DNA of 64,000 nt from G041200185 sp041200185 (GTDB taxonomy: Bacteria > Pseudomonadota > Alphaproteobacteria > BNTO01). Shown in pieces: positions 57,165 to 64,000 of the stretch. The translations under genes were made by a program, and so were the position numbers. The notes under the pieces are model-generated. The model saw nothing but the letters and a program-made list of their open reading frames with translations, was not told the DNA's origin and made no database searches. The stretch covers positions 1,116,001 through 1,180,000 of the forward strand of contig CP165730.1 in the NCBI GenBank assembly GCA_041200185.1, written 5' to 3'. Within the stretch, counting starts at the first letter, position 1; each line of letters begins with the position of its first letter.

Positions 57165-60110
57165 TTACTCAAAGGCCAGTTCTATACGCAAATCATCATT
57201 CTCATTGGGTGGTAGGACTACGTGTTGGCGGATTTGGAATTTTGATCGTTCGTAAGGCAGAATTTGTGACATTCGATGGAAATACCGACCACTATAGAGT
57301 GGTTTTGAGCTCGAATTTTCTAAAATTTTCACAAGAACAGGAGCCACCTTTTGCGAGTTTGATTGTGTGTTAACGATCTCCCCTGTAATGACAACTTGCA
57401 CGACGTTAGCGAATTGTGGAGAGCGCTCGACGGCATAATGAACGTGTTCCAATTCCAATTGAGGAGACTCCGTCGTTGTAAAATGATTCCATGCTTGGAC
57501 GAGATAAGTGCGATTCTGATACGTCCAAAACACAGACAGAGCAGTCAGAACCATGAGTCCAAAGAGAACGCCCCACATCATTGCAATGCGGCGGCGTGCA
57601 CTGCATTGCCTTGGGTTTCTGCATGACCTTTCTTCCATTCGCCGAGTCCGCTGGCGCGAAAAGAAATTTAACCAATGTTCCTGTACAGGTCGGAAAGAGA
57701 CCGTTATTGGCGGCCAGCTCCCCCATTCTTGATGGGGGGGCATAGACATGACACGCATACCGGCCCCTTCTTCTTGAACAGCGATGTAGGTTCTGCGTTC
57801 ACCGCGTTGGTATCTTTTCCTATGCAGCACGACTCGACGTTCACGTTCTTGCTCGGCCCATGACGCGTCTACCTTCTCCAAAACGCTGCGCAGGGTGACT
57901 TGCGGCTGAAGAATTGGTTCAGACGGCGCTTCCTTAGTGCGGTTCCACTTCCACTTAAAAAGGGCCTTTTTTTTCAAAAGAGGCGGTAACGAAGGCCCCT
58001 CAGAAACCTCTGAGGGTGGCTCCACTGTCTCCCACGGCAAAGTGTCCTCAATGTGTCTTCCTATCCTCTGTCGAATGCGCCACCTGAACCGTCGTTTTGA
58101 GACTTCGGAGATTTCCTCCCTAGGAAGCGATTCACACAAGGCATCAGACTGTCTTGACGTAGGCAAGGATAGTGTGAACTCGTTTTTTTGATATTTTTGG
58201 AAAATTTTTTTGGGAAAGGCAAGAAATACGCCTGAACGGTGCGACTGTCCAGAAGACACGGGTAGTACTTCTGCCATTTCATCCTCCTTTACTAGAGTCG
58301 GAGATGGATGTTCTTCTTGAGGAAGTTGATATACTTGTTTATGATTTTTAGATAATTGATTCTTTAGAGAAGTTTTCCAAGACCAAAGGTGGCGCCTTCG
58401 AGGCATCGGAGAGGCAACATTTTGATGTACTTCAGCCTCGGTTTCTTCTTCAGTTTCGACCTTTATCGGTTCGCTTGTCCGATGATTTTTTGATTTAAAA
58501 ACCGCTTTCCAACGCTTAGAACGATCCTTAACATTCGGTTGTGAAGATGGAGGTTCTAGAAGAGGTTGATGAATCTGTGATACTCGCTCTTCTTGTTCCC
58601 GCTTAGCTTTACGGTTTCTCGACGCCGCCTTCCATGAGAAAATTTGATAGTGATTTGTCTTTTTACTTTCATTATCGATTATTTCGATATTTTTTACTTC
58701 AGATAAGTTATCCGTCGCATCTAATTCGTCCTCCAAGGGGGATTCCTGAGCCGGTGCTATAGGGGCTTGAGTGCTAGTTTCGGAAGTGATGAGAGGATTT
58801 TTGAGGGAGAGGAGGTTAGATTGTATTATGAGAGAATCGCTGTCCAAGCGTTTGGTAGGACTACTCGTCCTTTTGAGGAAGCTTTCGCTTGCAGTCGCAA
58901 AGCTTGGCCCTACAGTCGAGGTATCAACGAGTTTTTGTTCAGGAAACTTCGAGGGCAGGAAGGATACCGGATCCTGTTTTCGTGAGAAGTCTCGTTCCTC
59001 CTTCTTAAGAGACTCGTGATCGTCATTGCGCAACTTTTCTTCTATAAGAGCATCCGCCCGTTCTGTTGCCCGCTGGAGCAAACTTTTTGGTTCATTATCA
59101 ATGCTTTCTGGTAAATACGATTTAGAGACTTCATTGCTCTCCAAAGCCCGCGAATCGAGATCTTTGTCATCGGGTATCTTCTGATCAAGTCCGCGAGCTG
59201 GTTGTGCAGTTTCCATCGTTTCCCTGTACTTCCGTGCCGCGCGAAGAAACTCATCTGGAAGAACGCGACGGTAGGAGTAGTGCTGTTGGGGGGGCTGTTT
59301 TCTCGCCGATCGCGATGACTCATTGGCAATAGGCAGCTCTGTTCCCTGTGCCTCCGTCAGCTCTTGTGGAGGATTCGGTATCGGCGCTGGTAGCGGTGGG
59401 GATGATTCAGGTGCTTTGTCGGATTCTCCTTTTTTTTCCGAGTGGTTCTTTCCGGATAGAAGCCAGGATTTAGCTCGTTTTTGCCAATTTTTAGTCGGAA
59501 AAAAAGATTCTCCTTGCCGTCCATTCAGTAATTCGCGGTTACGAGGATCTCTTAACCGTATATCTTTACTGAGAGCTTCACGCGTATATTGGTCGATCTC
59601 GTTTCTGACTTCGCGAACAAGATAGTCTTTAATCCGCTGAATTTCCGTACGCGACAAAGCCGAAGAAGGGCTAATAGCTGAATCTCGTGATTTTCTGAAA
59701 GTTTTCGAAAGGAAGGACCTCCCTTCCACCTTATCAGGATTATCGATCTCAGGAAAACGAACCGTCTTCAAGCCTGAAGGAACAAAAGGCTTAAGGTCAA
59801 ATTCACTGACAATTCGCCGCAACTCTCGAAGCTCGTGTTCGTGATCTTCGATCTTTTCAGACGACGCAACTGTATGCCACCAATGGTGATTACATTGGCT
59901 ACACGAGAACCACCAACCATCTCCCTTCTCCGAATGAATGGGGGGTGGTAACAACCCATCACGAACCTTTAAAATCACCGAACAGCTGGGGCAAATAATA
60001 GATCCCTTTCCTTCTGAAAAAGCTGCAGGCCCAGCTCGCCCCACAGCAGGCGCTTCGTCCCCCCTCCCGTTCTCCACAGACCCTTTGGCTTCGGACTCAG
60101 GAGTCGACAT
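57165..60110 (-). CDS. Zinc-ribbon / DUF3426-type membrane protein with a very long disordered middle
   Basis: 981 residues. N-terminal zinc ribbon has CPSCSVILKV and CSQCNHHWWHT (residues about 40-85), as in MJ0042-type ribbons. Residues about 130-780 are Lys/Glu/Ser/Arg-rich and disordered, with recurring W-K/R segments (FSWKAAS, LWSWKTSL, ALFKWKWN, RWKAVFKS). Near residue 850 there is one membrane helix (IAMMWGVLFGLMVLTALSVFWTY), followed by a C-terminal beta domain (VVQVVITGEIVNTQSN) of the DUF3426 type. Alphaproteobacterial versions are usually a few hundred residues, so this middle is strongly expanded. Located upstream of nothing obvious; rpoZ precedes it on the same strand. Confidence 0.8.
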   Translation of the reverse strand: MSTPESEAKGSVENGRGDEAPAVGRAGPAAFSEGKGSIICPSCSVILKVRDGLLPPPIHSEKGDGWWFSCSQCNHHWWHTVASSEKIEDHEHELRELRRIVSEFDLKPFVPSGLKTVRFPEIDNPDKVEGRSFLSKTFRKSRDSAISPSSALSRTEIQRIKDYLVREVRNEIDQYTREALSKDIRLRDPRNRELLNGRQGESFFPTKNWQKRAKSWLLSGKNHSEKKGESDKAPESSPPLPAPIPNPPQELTEAQGTELPIANESSRSARKQPPQQHYSYRRVLPDEFLRAARKYRETMETAQPARGLDQKIPDDKDLDSRALESNEVSKSYLPESIDNEPKSLLQRATERADALIEEKLRNDDHESLKKEERDFSRKQDPVSFLPSKFPEQKLVDTSTVGPSFATASESFLKRTSSPTKRLDSDSLIIQSNLLSLKNPLITSETSTQAPIAPAQESPLEDELDATDNLSEVKNIEIIDNESKKTNHYQIFSWKAASRNRKAKREQEERVSQIHQPLLEPPSSQPNVKDRSKRWKAVFKSKNHRTSEPIKVETEEETEAEVHQNVASPMPRRRHLWSWKTSLKNQLSKNHKQVYQLPQEEHPSPTLVKEDEMAEVLPVSSGQSHRSGVFLAFPKKIFQKYQKNEFTLSLPTSRQSDALCESLPREEISEVSKRRFRWRIRQRIGRHIEDTLPWETVEPPSEVSEGPSLPPLLKKKALFKWKWNRTKEAPSEPILQPQVTLRSVLEKVDASWAEQERERRVVLHRKRYQRGERRTYIAVQEEGAGMRVMSMPPHQEWGSWPPITVSFRPVQEHWLNFFSRQRTRRMEERSCRNPRQCSARRRIAMMWGVLFGLMVLTALSVFWTYQNRTYLVQAWNHFTTTESPQLELEHVHYAVERSPQFANVVQVVITGEIVNTQSNSQKVAPVLVKILENSSSKPLYSGRYFHRMSQILPYERSKFQIRQHVVLPPNENDDLRIELAFE

Positions 60111-60142
60111 AGCTCGAAACTCTCGCCCCTTCTTAGCCTTCC

Positions 60143-60532
60143 CTAAACATCAAGAGAATCGTCCAATTCATCTTCATCCGTATCGAGGGAAGGCTTTAAG
60201 CTCGGCACAGGCCCAACGAACTCATCCGTCTCGAGATGCGTCGTCACCTCATTCTTCATGGCCTGGCGAAGTTCGGCCTCATGAGTTGCTTGAGAAGCAA
60301 ACCCACACTGCTGAGCTTTGACAGCCCCTAGATAACGCTGTTCCAAATCGGAGGCAAGAACAGCCCCCTCTGCGATCTCTCGCAAGGCAATGACCGGATT
60401 TTTGTCGTTGTCCCGTGCAAGATGAGGCAAAGCTCCCGACGACAGCTCCCGCGTCCTTTGAGCGGCTAAAACAACCAATTGAAAACGATTCGGAATCTTC
60501 TCAACACAATCCTCAACTGTCACGCGTGCCAC
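60143..60532 (-). CDS. rpoZ: DNA-directed RNA polymerase subunit omega
   Basis: 129 residues from GTG 60532 with GGAGGGG 7 nt upstream. The conserved N-terminal MARVTVEDCVEKIPNRFQLVVLAAQR and the NPVIALREIAEG segment identify the omega subunit, which helps assembly of the polymerase. It has an acidic C-terminal tail (DTDEDELDDSLDV), as in many alphaproteobacteria. It lies 32 nt before the zinc-ribbon gene, which may share the transcript. Confidence 0.95.
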   Translation of the reverse strand: MARVTVEDCVEKIPNRFQLVVLAAQRTRELSSGALPHLARDNDKNPVIALREIAEGAVLASDLEQRYLGAVKAQQCGFASQATHEAELRQAMKNEVTTHLETDEFVGPVPSLKPSLDTDEDELDDSLDV

Positions 60533-61288
60533 AACTCACCCCTCCTTGAGAAACCACCTGGCCATTGTACCGAATAACCTTTCGAGATTCAATAAGTGGT
60601 GGAGAACTAGAAGAAGTAGTATTAGTAACAACCAAGAGGCTTACACGCAAGATAGAAAAGTTACTTTCTTGCGGTAGTAGACGCAGCAACGGTCCAAAAT
60701 CTTATTCTTGAGAGCTCCGCTAGGACATAACTGTTGTAGACCTCATAGAGGCATTAAGTATGGGTTCAGTTTTTGCAGGAAAGGATAGACAAACAGCGCA
60801 TAGCGTACCATTTGTCGCAAAAAACACCACGAGTTTTATGAGTTTGAAAAACTGACTACCTTTCGCATTAAATGCTGGGGGAAGGATTCGGCAACTGGAT
60901 GGGGTCACCATGGCGTTAAAAATAAACTGAGTATAAGTGTCTACGATTATAGTATATAATAATTATTAATTTTTTTGATAAAATTTGATAATTATTTTTT
61001 AACTGATATATTACAGACCTTTCGCGGTGAGCTTAGTGTCAAATTTTTCAAGCATGGAGAAATTTCTTCTTTCAGTTTTAACCTCCATCCGACTATTCCT
61101 TTAATCGGTTGATAAAGACCGAAACAGGGAAGTTTTGCAAAAATTTACTTTTTACCTTTTATTAACTTTCTTTTTTATGGTTGGAAACAAATTTTTGTAC
61201 CGTCGCCCGAGTTGAACTTCAACTTTCTTTCCACGGGAGTTGCCTTTATGGTACAAGTGAACGAGAGCTTGCATCGGAGAGTAAAGAC
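60533..61288. other. Gene-free intergenic region between divergent rpoZ and obg
   Basis: About 750 nt with no supported gene. The stretch 60960-61180 is very AT-rich and probably holds the obg promoter, though no clear -35/-10 pair was fixed. Confidence 0.5.
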
Positions 61289-62296
61289 GTGAAGTTTCTT
61301 GATGAGGCGAAGATCTTTATCCAATCCGGCGATGGAGGTGCGGGTTGCTTGAGTTTTCGCCGCGAAAAGTTTATAGAGTTTGGTGGCCCCAATGGAGGAG
61401 ATGGCGGCTGCGGTGGTCACATCTTCGTTGAAGCCGTTGAGAATCTGAATACGCTGATTGATTATCGCTATCGGCAACATTTTCGCGCCGAGAAGGGGCG
61501 CCCCGGCGAAGGGGCTGGCCGTACAGGAGCTCATGGTGCATCACTTACACTCAAGATCCCTGTTGGAACACAGATTTTTGAGGATGATCAAGAGACTTTA
61601 ATTGCAGACCTTGTGCAGCCGAACGAAAAGAGGCTCTTGCTGCGCGGAGGTGACGGAGGATTTGGCAATGAACACTATAAGTCGTCAACCAATCAAGCCC
61701 CCCGACGTGCAGATGTTGGGTGGCCTGGTGAGGAAAAATGGGTGTGGTTGAAATTGAAACTTATTGCTGACGTAGGGTTGGTTGGACTTCCTAACGCTGG
61801 TAAGTCAACTTTTTTGCAAGCTGTAAGTCGTACAAAACCAAAAATCGCGGATTACCCTTTTACGACTTTGCATCCTCAGTTAGGCGTTGCCAGCTGCTTT
61901 CAAGATGAGTTTGTGGTGGCGGATTTACCGGGCCTAATAAGCGAAGCAAGCCTCGGACGGGGGTTAGGCCATAAGTTTTTAAAACATACCGAGCGCTGTA
62001 GCGTGTTATTACACATCCTTGATGCTAGTCGGGGTGAACCGTTGGCTGATTATCGGACGATTCGAGAAGAGCTTGAGAAGTACAATCCTGCTCTAGCTCA
62101 AAAAGCAGAGGTCGTTGCCTTGAATAAAGAAGAGTTGGTATCAGAAAAAGGAAGGAAACCATTAGAAAATCTTATTCGTGCCGTTGCGAAGGGGCCTGTA
62201 CTGTGGATGTCAGCGGCATCCAAAGGCGGGGTTAAGGAGGTCTTGGAGGCTTTGTATCCTTTTGTGGCCGAAGCACGCGCGAAGGAAGTAGCATGA
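61289..62296 (+). CDS. obg: Obg-family GTPase
   Basis: 335 residues from GTG 61289 (GGAG 9 nt upstream), where family similarity starts (KFLDEAKIFIQSGDGGAG). The glycine-rich Obg fold (1-155) is followed by the G domain: GLPNAGKST, TTLHPQLG, ADLPGLISEAS. The G4 motif reads NKEE where NKxD is expected, replacing the Asp that recognises guanine with Glu. Obg binds the large ribosomal subunit and links ribosome assembly with growth and stress. The ATGA overlap with trmD couples the two genes. Confidence 0.94.
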   Translation: MKFLDEAKIFIQSGDGGAGCLSFRREKFIEFGGPNGGDGGCGGHIFVEAVENLNTLIDYRYRQHFRAEKGRPGEGAGRTGAHGASLTLKIPVGTQIFEDDQETLIADLVQPNEKRLLLRGGDGGFGNEHYKSSTNQAPRRADVGWPGEEKWVWLKLKLIADVGLVGLPNAGKSTFLQAVSRTKPKIADYPFTTLHPQLGVASCFQDEFVVADLPGLISEASLGRGLGHKFLKHTERCSVLLHILDASRGEPLADYRTIREELEKYNPALAQKAEVVALNKEELVSEKGRKPLENLIRAVAKGPVLWMSAASKGGVKEVLEALYPFVAEARAKEVA

Positions 62297-63012
62297 CTTG
62301 GTCAGCGCACATCGTAACGCTCTTTCCAGAAATGTTTCCGGGACCCCTGCAGTACTCGTTGGCCGGGCGTGGATTGCGTGAAGGAATCTGGTCTCTGACG
62401 ACGACGCAAATTCGCGATTTTGCGACAGACAAGCGCAGGACCGTAGACGATACGTGTTATGGCCATCAAGCTGGAATGATCTTGAAGCCCAACGTTGTCC
62501 ATGCGGCTCTGTCATCAGCAGTAAAAGCGTTTCCTGAATCTAGAGTTTTACACATGAGTCCGCGTGGACGCCCCTTTTCACAGAAATTGGCACATGAATT
62601 TTCGGATAGTTGTGGATTGATCATCCTATGCAGTCGGTACGAAGGGGTGGATGATCGCGTTATTGAGCTATGGCGAGAGGAACGTGGCCTAGAGGAGATT
62701 AGTGTTGGTGACTACGTTTTATCAGGAGGGGAAGTGGCAGCCATAACCGTCCTAGACGCTTGCGTTCGTTTACTACCTAACATTGTCCATAGTGAGGAAT
62801 CATTGGCGCTTGAAAGCTTCGAATTGGACTTACTTGAGTTTCCGCAGTATACTAAACCGTACGATTGGCAAGGGAGGGTCGTGCCCGAGATTCTGCTGTC
62901 GGGTGACCACAAGAAAATCGCCGCATGGCAAAAGGATGAAGCAGAGAGAGTCACCCAGGTTCGTCGGCCTGATTTATGGCGAGCGTACTTGGATAAGAAA
63001 AAGGGTGCATAG
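62293..63012 (+). CDS. trmD: tRNA (guanine-N1)-methyltransferase TrmD
   Basis: A 239-residue enzyme that methylates G37 of tRNAs reading CUN, CCN and CGG, preventing +1 frameshifts. The knotted SAM site is seen in CSRYEGVDDRVI and EISVGDYVLSGGEVAAITVLDA, and DDTCYGHQAGMILKP is the typical N-terminal segment. Start ATG overlaps the obg stop by 4 nt. rplS follows after 30 nt, a common pairing in bacteria. Confidence 0.96.
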   Translation: MTWSAHIVTLFPEMFPGPLQYSLAGRGLREGIWSLTTTQIRDFATDKRRTVDDTCYGHQAGMILKPNVVHAALSSAVKAFPESRVLHMSPRGRPFSQKLAHEFSDSCGLIILCSRYEGVDDRVIELWREERGLEEISVGDYVLSGGEVAAITVLDACVRLLPNIVHSEESLALESFELDLLEFPQYTKPYDWQGRVVPEILLSGDHKKIAAWQKDEAERVTQVRRPDLWRAYLDKKKGA

Positions 63013-63042
63013 TCGCTATGCCTTACCAAGAGGAGGAGTTCA

Positions 63043-63459
63043 ATGAATTTGTTGGAACAGCTAGAAAAAGAACATTTGGAGAAGGTCTCGGCCGGGAAGG
63101 TTTATCCGTCGTTTCGAGCCGGTGATACGGTACGGGTCAACGTTAAAGTCGTTGAAGGTGATCGCGAACGCGTCCAGGCTTTTGAGGGGATTGTCATTGG
63201 ACGGAAAAACCGCGGGATTAATTCGTCGTTCCGGGTTCGTAAAATGTCTTATGGTGAAGGGGTGGAACGCGTTTTTCCACTTTATTCTCCAAATATCACG
63301 ATTGAGCTTCTGCGAGAGGGGCGCGTTCGCAGAGCGAAGTTGTATTATTTGAGATCGCGTACAGGAAAGGCCGCTCGTATCGCCCAGCGTGAACGCAGAG
63401 TGGAAGAAGTAACGAAAGAGCTGACCGGGACCTCAGCAGCTGAGGCACAAAAGGTCTGA
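63043..63459 (+). CDS. rplS: 50S ribosomal protein L19
   Basis: 138 residues, start behind GGAGGAG. Conserved segments: FRAGDTVRVNVKVVEGDRER, FEGIVIGRKNRGINSSF, GVERVFPLYSPNI and KLYYLRSRTGKAARI. The C-terminus is extended by about 20 residues (VEEVTKELTGTSAAEAQ). It sits at the interface of the two ribosomal subunits. Last gene of the obg-trmD-rplS unit. Confidence 0.97.
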   Translation: MNLLEQLEKEHLEKVSAGKVYPSFRAGDTVRVNVKVVEGDRERVQAFEGIVIGRKNRGINSSFRVRKMSYGEGVERVFPLYSPNITIELLREGRVRRAKLYYLRSRTGKAARIAQRERRVEEVTKELTGTSAAEAQKV

Positions 63460-63852
63460 TAGAGTTGTATGGCAGGCCGGTCTTTTTTAGAGGCTGGCCG
63501 ATTCGTTGCTCCGTGTTTTATATGCGAGGTAGCTAGAGGTTGAGTGGTGGAGGGTGGTCGCCTTCCTTGCGGCCTGGCGATAGTACATCTCATCGGGCCG
63601 ACACCAATCGTAGGAGAGAAAGCTGCAATTCGTTAGATGAGACTCATTACGAGACGTCTAATGTAACGGCTACTAATTTAACATCTACAATAAAAACTAC
63701 GAGTAGTGAAGCAGAGGTATATATGTAAAATCAAGTACTTGTAAAGTTTTCCAATTTTATTTTTAATGGATTTGCTATAGAATACTGGAAAGATTGTGCA
63801 AAACGTGGTAGAAAAACGGGAGGGTAGGTTTGCGTGTAGAGTTACAGATTTT
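63460..63852. other. Intergenic region
   Basis: About 390 nt without a supported gene. A short GC-rich imperfect hairpin (GGCCGG/CTGGCC) lies just after rplS but has no clear T tail. Confidence 0.4.
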
Positions 63853-64000
63853 ATGAAAGGTAAGAGGCTTATACTCAGATTTTGGATGATCATCGTCGTG
63901 TTAGGAGGGGCTCAGATTGCTGCTACTGCTGAGTCTCCGAAAACATTGACTGTTCGCACTGTTGTGGAGAGTACCTACACTTGGGATGAAGTAATCTGGA
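63853..64000 (+). CDS. 5' end of an exported protein, runs off the right edge
   Basis: The first 49 codons from ATG 63853 encode a signal peptide (LILRFWMIIVVLGGAQIAATA) and then SPKTLTVRTVVESTYTWDEV. Too little is present to name the product; the start of a periplasmic adaptor subunit is one possibility. Confidence 0.55.
   Translation, partial: MKGKRLILRFWMIIVVLGGAQIAATAESPKTLTVRTVVESTYTWDEVIW

Noticed and set aside
63465..63510. Terminator after rplS
   Set aside because: The GGCCGG/CTGGCC pairing is imperfect with a long loop containing the T run and no T tail after it.

Overview
The window looks like a chromosomal segment of an alphaproteobacterium with a host-associated lifestyle, most likely a member of the Holosporales or a similar protist/arthropod symbiont. 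The inference rests on lineage-typical gene neighbourhoods (lepB-rnc, obg-trmD-rplS, an EIIA(Man)-HPr pair), a GTA/phage-type large terminase, a type VI secretion module (tssB, tssC, hcp), many exported orphan proteins, IS1-family debris, and long gene-poor stretches holding broken genes. No rRNA or CRISPR array was seen; there is one tRNA.

Layout. 0-2.7 kb: a large terminase that runs off the left edge and carries a 475-residue N-terminal extension. 2.8-6.7 kb: mgtE, a decayed ORF, and lepB-rnc. 7.0-8.6 kb: an exported Gln/Pro/Tyr-rich protein. 9.2-13.0 kb: an IS1 remnant, an exported orphan, and hcp-tssC-tssB, with tssC frameshifted. 14.1-18.2 kb: promoter, EIIA, HPr, GAPDH, and an exported DUF4139-type protein with a C9 tract. 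18.2-28.6 kb: exported proteins, rho, tRNA-Arg, a giant exported repeat protein of about 1600 residues, dapB and tolB. 29.7-38.2 kb: 3' stubs of polA and uvrA scattered among exported orphans, glmU, plsY, pgeF, dut, an exported HExxH protein and a GNAT acetyltransferase. 38.3-48.4 kb: rarA, three exported helical orphans (one frameshifted), accA, a frameshifted exported flavodoxin-like gene, a glycine-zipper lipoprotein and a BI-1 family membrane protein. 48.6-50.8 kb: an IS1 remnant and gene-poor DNA. 50.8-60.5 kb: SPFH protein, ABC-F ATPase, exported coiled coil, lipoprotein plus GspF-like protein, a long zinc-ribbon/DUF3426 protein and rpoZ. 61.3-64.0 kb: obg-trmD-rplS and the start of an exported protein.

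Housekeeping genes cover envelope and lipid synthesis (glmU, plsY, accA, dapB, tolB), RNA and protein synthesis (rho, rpoZ, trmD, rplS, rnc, obg), export (lepB) and nucleotide or DNA maintenance (dut, rarA). Between them sits an exported, mostly unrecognised protein set, together with the T6SS parts, which probably represents the host-interaction repertoire. Single-base frameshifts (tssC, the flavodoxin), gene stubs and IS debris point to ongoing decay, though sequencing error could explain some of the frameshifts.

The most unusual items are the terminase with its long Ser/Pro-rich N-terminal extension and operator-like palindrome, and the giant exported protein built from two interleaved repeat motifs.
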